A stretch of 64,000 nt of DNA, taken from Pseudomonas hamedanensis. Its GTDB lineage: Bacteria > Pseudomonadota > Gammaproteobacteria > Pseudomonadales > Pseudomonadaceae. This document shows, one piece after another, positions 19,638 to 30,852 of the stretch (position 1 is its first letter; each line of letters starts with the position of its first letter). The position numbers and the translations under genes are program-made. The notes beneath the pieces were generated by a model. That model saw only the letters and a program-made list of their open reading frames with translations. It was not told where the DNA came from and did no database searches. Where the stretch lies: the NCBI RefSeq assembly GCF_014268595.2, contig NZ_CP077091.1, forward strand, positions 5,314,001 through 5,378,000, read 5' to 3'.

Positions 19638-20743
19638 GCCATGAATTACTGCTGAACCTGCGCAACCTCGCTTGCGGCTATCAAGATCAACGTGTGGTGC
19701 AGAACCTCAATCTGCACCTCAACGCCGGTGACATCGGTTGCCTGCTCGGTTCGTCCGGCTGCGGCAAAACCACCACCCTGCGCGCCATCGCCGGTTTCGA
19801 ACCGGTGCACGAAGGTGAGATCACCCTCGGCGGCGAGACGCTGTCCAGCGCCGGGTTTACCCTGGCGCCGGAGAAGCGTCGCATCGGCATGGTGTTTCAG
19901 GACTACGCGCTGTTCCCGCACCTGAGTGTCGCGGACAACATTGCCTTCGGTATCCGCAAGCATCCCGACAAGACGCGCGTCACAGAAGAGCTGCTCGAAC
20001 TGGTCAACCTGAAAAACCTTGGCAAACGCTTCCCGCACGAATTGTCCGGCGGCCAGCAACAGCGCGTCGCCCTCGCCCGTGCTCTGGCGCCAGAACCGCA
20101 ACTGCTGCTGCTCGACGAGCCGTTTTCCAACCTCGATGGCGAACTGCGACGCAAGCTCAGCCATGAAGTGCGCGACATTCTCAAGTCCCGGGGCACCAGT
20201 GCGATCTTGGTCACCCACGATCAAGAAGAAGCCTTCGCCGTCAGCGATCACGTTGGCGTGTTCAAGGAAGGTCGGCTGGAGCAATGGGACACGCCGTACA
20301 ACCTCTACCACGAACCGGCGACGCCTTATGTCGCCAGTTTCATCGGCCAGGGCTATTTCATTCGCGGCCAGCTCGCCAGCCCGGAATCGGTGCAGACGGA
20401 ACTGGGTGAACTGCGCGGCAATCGCGCTTACACCTGGCCGATTGGCGGTGCGGTGGATGTGCTGTTGCGTCCGGATGACATCGTTTATGCACCGGACAGT
20501 GCCTTGAAAGCGCAGATTGTCGGCAAGACGTTCCTCGGTGCGGCAACGTTGTATCGCCTGCAATTGCCGACCGGGGCACAGCTGGAATCGATCTTCCCGA
20601 GCCATGCCGATCATCTGGTCGGGGCTGAGGTGGGGATTCGTGTAGCGGCTGATCATCTGGTGCTGTTCCAGGCCTCCGGCAGCACCGCGGCGCAGATTCC
20701 GGTGGTTGAGAACGGCGTGCGCCGGTTCAGCACCAGCCTCTGA
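19634..20743 (+). CDS. ABC transporter ATP-binding protein, FbpC/PotA-like, without partners
   Basis: This 369-residue ATPase has Walker [12 protein letters not shown]-loop [10 protein letters not shown], signature [15 protein letters not shown], Walker [13 protein letters not shown] and the H-loop VTHDQEEA. The C-terminal part (about 240-369) looks like a TOBE/MOP regulatory domain as in ferric-iron and polyamine importers. No permease or binding-protein gene is adjacent, so the transported substrate is unknown. The gene is coupled to argF by an ATGA overlap, the same arrangement as PA3537-PA3538. Confidence 0.92.
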   Translation: MSHELLLNLRNLACGYQDQRVVQNLNLHLNAGDIGCLLGSSGCGKTTTLRAIAGFEPVHEGEITLGGETLSSAGFTLAPEKRRIGMVFQDYALFPHLSVADNIAFGIRKHPDKTRVTEELLELVNLKNLGKRFPHELSGGQQQRVALARALAPEPQLLLLDEPFSNLDGELRRKLSHEVRDILKSRGTSAILVTHDQEEAFAVSDHVGVFKEGRLEQWDTPYNLYHEPATPYVASFIGQGYFIRGQLASPESVQTELGELRGNRAYTWPIGGAVDVLLRPDDIVYAPDSALKAQIVGKTFLGAATLYRLQLPTGAQLESIFPSHADHLVGAEVGIRVAADHLVLFQASGSTAAQIPVVENGVRRFSTSL

Positions 20744-20756
20744 TCAAACACCATAC

Positions 20757-20850
20757 CCCTGTAGGAGTGAGCCTGCTCGCGATAGCGGTCTATCAGTCGC
20801 CGAAGATGTTGACCGATAAACCGCTATCGCGAGCAGGCTCACTCCTACAA
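20757..20850. repeat. REP-type inverted repeat, family B
   Basis: CCTGTAGGAGTGAGCCTGCT and its reverse complement flank a ~40-base spacer. It sits between convergent genes (the ABC ATPase and the PhzF-like gene). Confidence 0.88.
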
Positions 20851-20860
20851 TGGATGGCGG

Positions 20861-21643
20861 TCAACTCAGGTGAAGGGTGCCGCTGGCCACCAGCGTCGCA
20901 TTCCCGCCGATCTTCACCCGCTCACCCTCCAGCCGACAGAATAACTCCCCGCCCCGCGCCGAGCGCTGGCATGCGGTCAGGTTCGACTTGCCCAGCCGTT
21001 TGGCCCAATACGGAATCAGGCTGCAGTGGGTCGACCCGGTCACCGGGTCTTCATCGATGCCGATGGCCGGGGCGAAATAGCGCGAGACGAAGTCGTGCTG
21101 ATTCCCGCGCGCGGTGACGATCGCGCCCAGCCACGGCAGTTTCGCCAGCGCCGCCATGTCCGGCTTGCAATCGAGCACGGCCTGCTCCGAGTCCAGCACC
21201 ACGAACAATTCGTTGGAACCGAGTACGTCAACCGCCTCCACGCCGAGCGCCCGCTCAACGTCCAGCGTCACGCCGATCTCCGAAGGCACGATCGTCGGGA
21301 AATCCAGCCACAGCCGATCGCCTTCGCGGCTGACACTCAACGGGCCGGACTTGCAGGTGAAGTCGATGCGCTCGGCGCTTTCCTTATAGATGTCGAACAG
21401 CACAAATGCGCTGGCCAACGTGGCGTGCCCACACAACGGTACTTCAGTGGTCGGGGTAAACCAGCGGATATGCCAGGCTTGGCCCTCACGCACCAGAAAC
21501 GCCGTTTCCGCGAGGTTGTGTTCGGCGGCGATCTTCTGCATCAACTCATCCGCCAGCCATGCCTCGAGCCGATAAACCATCGCCGGATTGCCGCTGAACG
21601 GCCGATCGCTGAACGCGTCGACCTGATGAAACGCAAGCTGCAT
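20861..21643 (-). CDS. PhzF-family isomerase/epimerase
   Basis: This 260-residue protein belongs to the PhzF/DapF-fold family. It shows the conserved N-terminus FHQVDAFSDRPFSGNP, the catalytic Glu in AEHNLAETAFLV, the PLCGHATLAS loop and the DPVTGSTHC motif. I chose the ATG at 21643, preceded by agggaga. An upstream in-frame extension of 68 codons is not conserved in character. No phenazine genes are nearby, so this is a stand-alone member whose substrate cannot be assigned. Confidence 0.92.
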   Translation of the reverse strand: MQLAFHQVDAFSDRPFSGNPAMVYRLEAWLADELMQKIAAEHNLAETAFLVREGQAWHIRWFTPTTEVPLCGHATLASAFVLFDIYKESAERIDFTCKSGPLSVSREGDRLWLDFPTIVPSEIGVTLDVERALGVEAVDVLGSNELFVVLDSEQAVLDCKPDMAALAKLPWLGAIVTARGNQHDFVSRYFAPAIGIDEDPVTGSTHCSLIPYWAKRLGKSNLTACQRSARGGELFCRLEGERVKIGGNATLVASGTLHLS

Positions 21644-21737
21644 GACTTTCTCCCTGAGTGAGTTGGCGCAAGCTTGCAGCGACTGCGACCTCAGCGCCAG
21701 TGACAGAACCGGCGAATTTTCTGCATACAGCGCGAGG

Positions 21738-22208
21738 CTATGCGCGGCCGATGTCGGCAAATATCGCCTGGGTGTGTTGCGCAAGTATCGCAGGCGCCAG
21801 TTCGACTTCCAGTCCGCGTCGACCGGCGCTGACATAAATAGTCGCAAACGCCTGGGCCGAGGTATCGATGAAGGTGCGCAGGCGTTTCTTCTGCCCCAGC
21901 GGACTGATACCGCCCAACAGATAACCGGTGGAACGCTGCGCCGCAGCCGGATCGGCCATTTCAGCTTTTTTCACTCCGGCGGCATGCGCCAGCCCTTTGA
22001 GGTCGAGCGTTCCGACGACCGGCACCACCGCCACCAGCAACTCACCTTTTTCGCTGGACGCCAGCAGGGTCTTGAACACCTGGGCCGGCGCAAGCGCCAG
22101 TTTCTCCGCGGCCTCGAGCCCGTAGGACGCGGCCTTCGGATCATGTTCGTAACTGTGCACGCGATGTTCGGCACGAACTTTTTTCAACAAGTCCAACGCT
22201 GGGGTCAT
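21738..22208 (-). CDS. ybaK: Cys-tRNA(Pro)/Cys-tRNA(Cys) deacylase YbaK
   Basis: YbaK hydrolyses Cys mischarged on tRNA-Pro. The 156-residue protein matches the YbaK/EbsC family, with the conserved Lys in [10 protein letters not shown], the [14 protein letters not shown] strand and the [14 protein letters not shown] motif. The ATG at 22208 gives the family-typical N-terminus. It lies directly upstream of, and divergent to, glpF as in other pseudomonads. Confidence 0.94.
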   Translation of the reverse strand: MTPALDLLKKVRAEHRVHSYEHDPKAASYGLEAAEKLALAPAQVFKTLLASSEKGELLVAVVPVVGTLDLKGLAHAAGVKKAEMADPAAAQRSTGYLLGGISPLGQKKRLRTFIDTSAQAFATIYVSAGRRGLEVELAPAILAQHTQAIFADIGRA

Positions 22209-22558
22209 GGCAGCTCCGGGTCCGGCAATCAGAGAAAAACCTGCGGTCGATTCTAGAGCATCACTTGGCAAAAGGCTCTATCTCCGGCCGCGATTGCCGT
22301 GGCCTGTAGACATATTCGGGCGCGCCTCTGCGCTGATCATTCACCCAGCGAATAGTTTTATTGTGACCGACAGTTCACTTTCGACCTTTGACAGGTTTGT
22401 TTCTTGTCTATATTTTTTCGAATCTGAATAATGCAAGAATCAGCGACATCGCAGCACCCAGCAGTAAACCGGGAAAAGAATGGGGATTCCAACCCGGTGA
22501 AAATCGCGCCCTGCCCTGACGGCAAGGCGCCAGACAACAACAAAAACCGAGGTTTTCA
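22209..22558. promoter_or_regulatory. glpF promoter and leader region
   Basis: This 350-base gap between divergent ybaK and glpF has no gene. Its centre (about 22340-22440) is AT-rich and likely holds the glpF promoter. The 3' end carries a Crc-type motif. Short GlpR-like tttcga fragments are present but too weak to assign. Confidence 0.55.
22537..22544 (+). promoter_or_regulatory. Crc/Hfq-type CA motif in the glpF leader
   Basis: AACAACAA fits the AANAANAA catabolite motif. It lies just 5' of the cgagg ribosome binding site and 15 bases before the ATG, the place where Hfq/Crc block translation. Confidence 0.65.
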
Positions 22559-24990
<2,432 letters not shown>

Positions 24991-25085
24991 GCCAGGCTTG
25001 AGTAACAGATAGGCATCTAACTGGTCGGGAGCGGATTCCTGCGGCATCATGGGCAAATTTTGCACGGCAGCCCAAAGGAAGCCCC

Positions 25086-25841
25086 ATGAATCTGCCTCCC
25101 CGTCAGCAGCAAATCCTCGAGCTGGTCCGCGAACGCGGCTATGTGAGCATCGAGGAAATGGCCACGCTGTTCGTAGTCACCCCGCAAACCATTCGTCGCG
25201 ACATCAATCAGCTCGCCGAAGCCAATCTGCTGCGCCGTTACCACGGTGGCGCCGCCTATGATTCCAGCGTCGAAAACACCGCCTATGCGATGCGCGCCGA
25301 CCAGATGCGCGATGAAAAGCAACGCATCGGTGAAGCGATCGCCGCGCAGATCCCCGATCACGCCTCGCTGTTCATCAACATCGGCACCACCACCGAATCG
25401 ATTGCCCGCGCCCTGCTCAATCACAGCCACCTGAAAATCATCACCAACAACCTGCACGTCGCCTCGATGCTCAGCGCCAAGGATGACTTCGACGTGCTGC
25501 TGACCGGTGGCAACGTGCGCCGTGACGGCGGTGTTGTCGGCCAGGCCAGTGTCGATTTCATCAATCAGTTCAAAGTTGATTTCGCGCTCGTCGGCATCAG
25601 CGGGATCGATGAGGACGGCAGCCTGCTCGACTTCGATTATCAGGAAGTGCGGGTGAGCCAAGCGATCATCGCCAATGCGCGCCAGGTGATTCTAGCGGCG
25701 GATTCGAGCAAGTTCGGCCGTAACGCGATGATCCGACTGGGGCCGATCAGCCTGATCGATTGCCTGGTGACCGATCAGCAACCGGTGCCGGCATTGGCGC
25801 AGTTGTTGAGCCAGCACAAGATTCGTCTGGAAGTCGTTTAA
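25086..25841 (+). CDS. glpR: DeoR-family glycerol-3-phosphate regulon repressor
   Basis: GlpR represses the glp genes and is released by glycerol-3-phosphate (in some pseudomonads glycerol is suggested). The 251-residue protein has an N-terminal DeoR helix-turn-helix ([20 protein letters not shown] ... [15 protein letters not shown]). The C-terminal DeoR sensor domain has the phosphate-loop-like [13 protein letters not shown] and the [13 protein letters not shown] stretch. It lies between glpK and glpD. Palindromic sites upstream of glpD are likely targets. Confidence 0.95.
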   Translation: MNLPPRQQQILELVRERGYVSIEEMATLFVVTPQTIRRDINQLAEANLLRRYHGGAAYDSSVENTAYAMRADQMRDEKQRIGEAIAAQIPDHASLFINIGTTTESIARALLNHSHLKIITNNLHVASMLSAKDDFDVLLTGGNVRRDGGVVGQASVDFINQFKVDFALVGISGIDEDGSLLDFDYQEVRVSQAIIANARQVILAADSSKFGRNAMIRLGPISLIDCLVTDQQPVPALAQLLSQHKIRLEVV

Positions 25842-25861
25842 CCCTCTCGAGCGCGACTCCC

Positions 25862-25997
25862 TTGTGGCGAGGGAGCTTGCTCCCGCCGGGCTGCGAAGCG
25901 GCCCCCTGCGAAATCCAACCGTTAATCCATGCACACCGTGCTTGCTGGATTTACGACGGCTGCGCCGCCGAGCGGGAGCAAGCTCCCTCGCCACAAC
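25862..25997. repeat. REP-type inverted repeat, family A variant
   Basis: The arm TTGTGGCGAGGGAGCTTGCT and its reverse complement flank about 95 bases. It shares the outer GTGGCGAGGG with family A but has a different palindromic core (gagcttgctc). It sits between glpR and glpD. Confidence 0.85.
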
Positions 25998-26013
25998 CGT
26001 ATTCTCCCGCTTG

Positions 26014-26030
26014 AATGTTCGAAAATTTTC
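26014..26030 (+). promoter_or_regulatory. Possible GlpR operator half-site
   Basis: AATGTTCGAAAATTTTC matches the left half of the enterobacterial GlpR operator (WATGTTCG) but not the right half. It is about 140 bases before glpD. Confidence 0.45.
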
Positions 26031-26110
26031 CTTTCCCTGTCCTTCGATGAGTTTTTTCAATCGAAGTCGACTGGCTGCGCGCGTCTTTATGGGCTACCAT
26101 TTTCGCAAAT

Positions 26111-26124
26111 GAACATTCATGTTC
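26111..26124. promoter_or_regulatory. Palindromic GlpR-like operator upstream of glpD
   Basis: GAACATTCATGTTC is a perfect 6+6 palindrome with a 2-base centre and continues into cgat, so it contains ATGTTCGAT as in GlpR operators. It lies 43 bases before the glpD start codon, in promoter position. Confidence 0.6.
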
Positions 26125-26144
26125 GATTTCAAATATCGAAAACC

Positions 26145-26152
26145 AAAAAGAA
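26145..26152 (+). promoter_or_regulatory. Crc/Hfq-type motif in the glpD leader
   Basis: AAAAAGAA fits AANAANAA and directly precedes the gagg ribosome binding site of glpD. Confidence 0.55.
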
Positions 26153-26166
26153 CCCGAGGCCAGCCG

Positions 26167-27702
26167 ATGTCCACCTCTACCTTGCGTACGCCCCCTCTCT
26201 CCGAGATCTATGACGTTGCCGTAATCGGCGGCGGGATCAATGGCGTGGGGATCGCAGCGGATGCCGCCGGTCGCGGTCTTTCGGTGTTCCTTTGCGAAAA
26301 GGACGATCTCGCCAGCCACACTTCGTCGGCCAGCAGCAAGCTGATCCACGGTGGCCTGCGCTATCTCGAACATTATGAATTCCGTCTGGTGCGTGAGGCG
26401 CTGGCCGAACGTGAAGTGCTGCTGGCCAAGGCACCGCACATCGTCAAGCCGATGCGCTTCGTGCTGCCGCACCGCCCGCACCTGCGTCCGGCGTGGATGA
26501 TTCGTGCCGGCCTGTTTCTCTATGACAACCTCGGCAAACGGGAAAAGCTGCCGGGTTCGAAAAGCCTGAAATTCGGCGCCGATAGCGCGCTGAAAAGTGA
26601 AATCAAGAAAGGCTTCGAATATTCCGACTGCTGGGTCGATGACGCCCGCCTCGTGGTGCTCAACGCCATGGCCGCCCGAGAAAAAGGCGCCCACGTGCAC
26701 ACCCAGACCCGCTGCGTCAGCGCCCGTCGCGCCAAAGGCCTGTGGCATCTGCATCTGGAGCGCGCCGACGGCAGCCTGTTTTCGATTACCGCCAAAGCGC
26801 TGGTCAACGCCGCCGGCCCGTGGGTAGCCAAATTCATCCGTGACGACCTGAAGATGGAATCGCCGTACGGCATTCGTCTGATTCAGGGCAGCCACATCAT
26901 CGTGCCGAAACTGTACGAAGGTGAGCATGCGCACATTCTGCAAAACGAAGACCAGCGCATCGTTTTCACCATTCCGTACCTGAACCACTTCACCCTGATT
27001 GGCACCACCGACCGCGAATACACCGGCGATCCGGCCAAAGTCGCGATCACCGAAGGGGAAACCGATTACCTGCTGAAAGTGGTCAACGCCCACTTCAAGC
27101 AGCAGCTCAGCCGCGATGACATCCGGCACAGCTACTCGGGCGTGCGTCCACTGTGCAACGACGAATCCGACAACCCTTCGGCGGTCACTCGCGATTACAC
27201 CCTGGCGTTGTCTGGCGGCGGCGAAGAAGCGCCCCTGCTGTCGGTGTTCGGCGGCAAGCTGACCACCTACCGCAAACTCGCCGAATCAGCGATGGCGCAG
27301 TTGATGCCGTTCTTCACCCAGATGCGCCCGAGCTGGACGGCCACCGCCACCCTGCCCGGCGGCGAAGACATGACCACACCGCAAGCCTTGAGCGCGCTGA
27401 TTCGCGACAAGTTCGATTTTGTCCCGACAGAAATCGCCCGGCGCTGGGCCGTCACCTACGGCAGCCGCACCTGGCGCATGCTTGAAGGCGTGGAAACCCT
27501 GGCCGACATGGGTGAGCACATCGGCGGCGGGCTCTATACCCGCGAGGTCGATTACCTGTGCAGCGAAGAGTGGGCGACCACTGCGCACGACATTCTCTGG
27601 CGTCGCACCAAGCTCGGGTTGTTCACCACGGCAGATGAGCAGCAGAAGCTGGCGTCGTATCTGGGCAAGGTTGAGCAGAATCGGAAGATCGAGGCGGCTT
27701 GA
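26167..27702 (+). CDS. glpD: Aerobic glycerol-3-phosphate dehydrogenase
   Basis: GlpD is a peripheral inner-membrane flavoenzyme that oxidises glycerol-3-phosphate to DHAP and reduces quinone. The 511-residue protein has the FAD-binding motif DVAVIGGGINGVGIAADAAG near the N-terminus, SSKLIHGGLRYLE and the VNAAGPWV motif. I prefer the ATG at 26167, with gaggc upstream. A more upstream ATG (26119) falls inside the operator palindrome and would add 16 unconserved residues. A strong terminator follows. Confidence 0.97.
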   Translation: MSTSTLRTPPLSEIYDVAVIGGGINGVGIAADAAGRGLSVFLCEKDDLASHTSSASSKLIHGGLRYLEHYEFRLVREALAEREVLLAKAPHIVKPMRFVLPHRPHLRPAWMIRAGLFLYDNLGKREKLPGSKSLKFGADSALKSEIKKGFEYSDCWVDDARLVVLNAMAAREKGAHVHTQTRCVSARRAKGLWHLHLERADGSLFSITAKALVNAAGPWVAKFIRDDLKMESPYGIRLIQGSHIIVPKLYEGEHAHILQNEDQRIVFTIPYLNHFTLIGTTDREYTGDPAKVAITEGETDYLLKVVNAHFKQQLSRDDIRHSYSGVRPLCNDESDNPSAVTRDYTLALSGGGEEAPLLSVFGGKLTTYRKLAESAMAQLMPFFTQMRPSWTATATLPGGEDMTTPQALSALIRDKFDFVPTEIARRWAVTYGSRTWRMLEGVETLADMGEHIGGGLYTREVDYLCSEEWATTAHDILWRRTKLGLFTTADEQQKLASYLGKVEQNRKIEAA

Positions 27703-27723
27703 TCCTCATCCAGCGCTAAAACG

Positions 27724-27757
27724 AAAGCCCCTGAATTGTGAAATTCAGGGGCTTTTT
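27724..27757 (+). terminator. Terminator after glpD
   Basis: aaagcccctgaatt/aattcaggggcttttt forms a long perfect hairpin with a T-run. Confidence 0.95.
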
Positions 27758-27843
27758 GGTATGTGGATTTCGGGCGAGCGGATTGGATCAGTGGGATTGT
27801 TCTCCCTCACCCAGTCAGGGTGAGGGGCTTTTTCTGGATGAAC

Positions 27844-28746
27844 TCACCGCCCCAGATGCGCCATCAGAAAATCAATGAACACCCGCGATTTGCGCGGCAG
27901 ATGCGGCGTATCAGGAAACACCAGACTGATCGGCTGTGAAGGCAGCGAGTATTCAGGCAGTACGCGCAGCAGACGCCCGCTGGCGATATCGCTCTCGACC
28001 ATCCATACCGGCAACACCGACACCCCCAGCGAGGACAAGGTCATTGAACGAATTGCCGTCGAGGAGTTCGACTCGAAATGCCGGCTGCCGTTGACCTCAA
28101 TCCCCTCCCCCAGACCATCACGTAACACCCACTGCGCCGGCGCCTGCAGGTTGCTGTTGGCAATCCACGGCAGGGCATTCAGATCCTGCGGTTCTCGCAG
28201 CGGATGGCGAGCCAGAAACTTTTCGGTAGCCACCAGCACGATCTCATAGTCCGCCAGCTTCCGGCTCTTGAAAGACGAGTCTGCCAGACTGCCCAGGCGA
28301 ATCACCAGGTCCAGCCGTTCTCCAAGCAGATCATTGAGCGAAGAGTTGAAGTCGTAGCACAGGCGAATGTCTGGATAGCGCTCGGTGAACAGCGGAATCA
28401 ACGGCAGGATGAATCGCTCGCCGTACTCACTGGTTGAACTGATCCGCAACGTTCCCGATACCCGGCTTGCACCGTGCATTACCCTGTCAAAAGCTGTGTC
28501 GATATCGGCGACGATAATTTTGAATTCGTTGTAAAAGCTTTGCCCGGCCTCGGTCAGGGACACAACACGACTGTTACGCATCAGCAGGGTCGTCGACAAC
28601 GCCGCTTCCAGCGCCTTGATGTGCAGGCTGACCATGGCCCGGCTGAGGTTCAGATGGCTCGCAGCCTTGGTGAATGAACCCAGTTCGACAATCGCCAGAA
28701 ACGTCTGGACCCGATTCAAGTGCGTGTGCAGGGCGCCCTGAGTCAC
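27844..28746 (-). CDS. LysR-family transcriptional regulator
   Basis: This 300-residue regulator has an N-terminal winged helix (NRVQTFLAIVELGSFTKAAS, LSRAMVSLHIKALE, LLMRNSRVVSLTEAG) and a LysR substrate-binding domain (about 90-295). It is transcribed divergently from the MFS exporter at 28837, with only 90 bases between start codons, so it most likely controls that exporter gene. It resembles the AaeR/CrgA-like subgroup that often flanks efflux pumps. The inducer is unknown. Confidence 0.92.
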   Translation of the reverse strand: MTQGALHTHLNRVQTFLAIVELGSFTKAASHLNLSRAMVSLHIKALEAALSTTLLMRNSRVVSLTEAGQSFYNEFKIIVADIDTAFDRVMHGASRVSGTLRISSTSEYGERFILPLIPLFTERYPDIRLCYDFNSSLNDLLGERLDLVIRLGSLADSSFKSRKLADYEIVLVATEKFLARHPLREPQDLNALPWIANSNLQAPAQWVLRDGLGEGIEVNGSRHFESNSSTAIRSMTLSSLGVSVLPVWMVESDIASGRLLRVLPEYSLPSQPISLVFPDTPHLPRKSRVFIDFLMAHLGR

Positions 28747-28836
28747 GGTTAAATCCCTTCAAACATTGTGTTCAGCCCCATTGCATCGACGGCCGGAGTC
28801 TAGCGCCCCTATGCTCGACGACAAAGGGGAAACAGC

Positions 28837-30204
28837 ATGAGTTACCGCTACAAAGTCGCGTCGGTGTATCTGCTCGGCTTCTTCATCGACTGCATCAATA
28901 TCTTCATGTCGGCCGTGGCGTTGCCCAGTCTGTCGGCAACCTTGCACGCCAACAGCTCAGCGGTGGCGTGGGTAGGCAATGCCTACATTCTCGGCCTTAC
29001 GCTGATCGTTCCTGTGAGTACATGGCTGGCCGCACGCTTCGGCAACCGGGAAATCCTGACCGCGTCGATGCTGGTGTTCAGCGGCTCGGTCTGGATGTGC
29101 GGGCAGGCCGACAGTTTCCATGAACTGGTGCTCTGGCGCTTCGTCCAGGGCATCGGTGGCGGCTTGTTGATTCCGGTCGGACAGGCGCTGACGTTCAATC
29201 TTTTCCAGGGCGAGCAACGGGCGAAGATATCCACGCTGGTGATGGCCGTCGCACTGCTCGCACCGGCCATTTCACCCACCGTGGGCGGCATCATCGTCGA
29301 CAGCAGTTCATGGCGTTGGGTGTTCTACAGCAACATTCCGTTTTCGCTGATTGCCGCCGGGTTGTCCTGGTTCTGGATCAGGGAACGCAAACCCGCCGAG
29401 CTTCGGCGCCCCGACATCAAAGGTCTGGTGTTCGTCAGCGCAGCACTCGCCAGCCTGCTGATGGGTATGTCGCTGTACGGCGGCGACTATCCGCCGTTGG
29501 CAGCGCTGGTTTTTGTCATCGCGGGCCTGCTGCTCATCGCCCTGTATGTGTTGCACTACCGCCGTTGCAACAACGCGATTGTCGAGTTGAGCTTGCTCAG
29601 AAGTAAAAAACTCAGCACCTCGATTCTCGTCTATTACGCGATTCCGGGCGTGTTCACCGGGGTCAATCTGATGAGTATTTTCTTTTTACAGGACACCCTG
29701 CACTTCAGCGCCAGGCTGACCGGGATGTTCATGATTATCTACGCCATCGGTGCGTTCATCGCGATGACCCTTTGCGGCAGGGTCTACAACCGGGTCGGCG
29801 CCAAGCGCCTGTTCATTCTCGGCATGTTGTTGCACAGCGCTGGCATCGCCACGTTGGTGCTGGTCAATGCACCCGGTGATCTGTGGATCATCGTCCTTGC
29901 CTACAGCCTGATGGGCATCGGTGGCGGCATCGGTGCCAATACCGCGCAGACCACCTCATTGATGGACTTCGCCGGCGGCGATACGCACAAGGCCAGTGTC
30001 ATCTGGAACATCAATCGCCAGATGTCTTTCAGCCTCGGCGCCGCGCTGTTTCTGATGATTTTCAATGTGCTGCTCAAGCAGTTCGACACCACGCAGGCCT
30101 ACCACGCGACCTTCGCGGTTGCGGCGCTGGTCGGGCTGCTGCCGCTGTTTCAGATGCGCCAATTGAAACCTGAAAGGAGTGCCCATGAGCAACGATCTGG
30201 CTGA
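28837..30204 (+). CDS. MFS drug/metabolite exporter, EmrB-like (DHA2)
   Basis: This 455-residue inner-membrane protein has about 12-14 predicted membrane helices. Motifs include the loop 2-3 signature WLAARFGNREILTASMLVF and motif C-like ALLAPAISPTVGGIIVD in helix 5. These place it with proton-driven EmrB/QacA-type exporters. There is no adjacent EmrA-type adaptor gene. It overlaps the next small gene by 20 nt and is divergent from a LysR regulator. Substrate is unknown. Confidence 0.9.
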   Translation: MSYRYKVASVYLLGFFIDCINIFMSAVALPSLSATLHANSSAVAWVGNAYILGLTLIVPVSTWLAARFGNREILTASMLVFSGSVWMCGQADSFHELVLWRFVQGIGGGLLIPVGQALTFNLFQGEQRAKISTLVMAVALLAPAISPTVGGIIVDSSSWRWVFYSNIPFSLIAAGLSWFWIRERKPAELRRPDIKGLVFVSAALASLLMGMSLYGGDYPPLAALVFVIAGLLLIALYVLHYRRCNNAIVELSLLRSKKLSTSILVYYAIPGVFTGVNLMSIFFLQDTLHFSARLTGMFMIIYAIGAFIAMTLCGRVYNRVGAKRLFILGMLLHSAGIATLVLVNAPGDLWIIVLAYSLMGIGGGIGANTAQTTSLMDFAGGDTHKASVIWNINRQMSFSLGAALFLMIFNVLLKQFDTTQAYHATFAVAALVGLLPLFQMRQLKPERSAHEQRSG

Positions 30205-30595
30205 ACAAGCCATACACAGTATTCACTACGTCCACGAACTGATTCATCGCGTATTCACCGATGCCGACGGCACTGGTGCCGCAAGCATCGAGCCGTTGAT
30301 GCAGGCATTTGCCGAGGACTTCAGCATGGTTGGCATCTCGGCGATTCCGTTGAACCGGTCCGAGGTCGAGCAACTGTTCAGGGGAGCTGTGGGCGCCAAG
30401 GCAGGGCTTGATATCGACATCAGCGATTTGCATACGGTCTGGCAGCAGGACGAGACACTGGCTCTGAGCTACGTAGAAACCCAGCGGTTAAACGGGACTG
30501 AACACTCACGCGTGTCGGTGGCAATCCTGAGGGCGCAGGCAGACGGGGTGAAGTGGCTGTATTTGCACGAAGCGCCTTTGAACCGCGATCGCTGA
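30185..30595 (+). CDS. NTF2/SnoaL-like small protein
   Basis: This 136-residue cytoplasmic protein looks like a cone-shaped NTF2/SnoaL-like alpha+beta fold. It has an N-terminal helix (SIHYVHELIHRVF), a MQAFAEDFSMVG segment and a C-terminal pair of strands (SRVSVAILRAQ, KWLYLHEAPL). Such proteins may be small enzymes or ligand binders. The ATG at 30185 follows the aaggagt ribosome binding site and lies inside the end of the exporter gene, so the two are co-translated. Assignment to the superfamily is by pattern only. Confidence 0.75.
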   Translation: MSNDLAEQAIHSIHYVHELIHRVFTDADGTGAASIEPLMQAFAEDFSMVGISAIPLNRSEVEQLFRGAVGAKAGLDIDISDLHTVWQQDETLALSYVETQRLNGTEHSRVSVAILRAQADGVKWLYLHEAPLNRDR

Positions 30596-30614
30596 GACTG
30601 CGCGTTACAGCTCA

Positions 30615-30628
30615 TTCGGTTTTCCGAA
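30615..30628. promoter_or_regulatory. AauR operator 1 upstream of aatJ
   Basis: TTCGGTTTTCCGAA is an exact match to the inverted repeat TTCGG-N4-CCGAA reported as the AauR upstream activating site in P. putida. It lies about 107 bases upstream of the sigma-54 promoter, a normal enhancer distance. Confidence 0.85.
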
Positions 30629-30645
30629 CGCGACTCTCCGGTCGA

Positions 30646-30659
30646 TTCGGTTAACCGGA
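30646..30659. promoter_or_regulatory. AauR operator 2 upstream of aatJ
   Basis: TTCGGTTAACCGGA matches the same inverted repeat with one changed base. It is spaced 31 bases (about three helical turns) from operator 1, which favours cooperative binding. Confidence 0.75.
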
Positions 30660-30734
30660 TCAGTTCCGCCTAAAATCACCGCCACAAAACTTTAATAACG
30701 TTAAAAATCAACGTATTGACCATTATCGACTGGT

Positions 30735-30751
30735 CTGGCACGACTTCTGCT
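30735..30751 (+). promoter_or_regulatory. Sigma-54 (RpoN) promoter of aatJQMP
   Basis: CTGGCACGACTTCTGCT fits YTGGCACGRNNNTTGCW with a single mismatch (CTGC for TTGC); the GG and GC doublets are correctly spaced. The gene for a sigma-54 activator (aauR) is encoded downstream. Confidence 0.85.
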
Positions 30752-30844
30752 CTACACTCTCTCGACGAATGCCTGCTGTGCCAACACTTCAGGAGCCGTC
30801 AGGCATTCGAAGCACAAAAAGGGCCGACAAACTGGCTCCATAAA

Positions 30845-30852
30845 AAAAACAA
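30845..30852 (+). promoter_or_regulatory. Crc/Hfq-type motif in the aatJ leader
   Basis: AAAAACAA fits AANAANAA and lies just before the tcgagg ribosome binding site of aatJ. Confidence 0.5.

Noticed and set aside
22480..22535. Sequence resembling part of a cobalamin riboswitch (ccggtgaaaatc) in the glpF leader
   Set aside because: Only a short core-like string is present. The B12 box and supporting stems cannot be built, and glycerol genes are not known B12 riboswitch targets.
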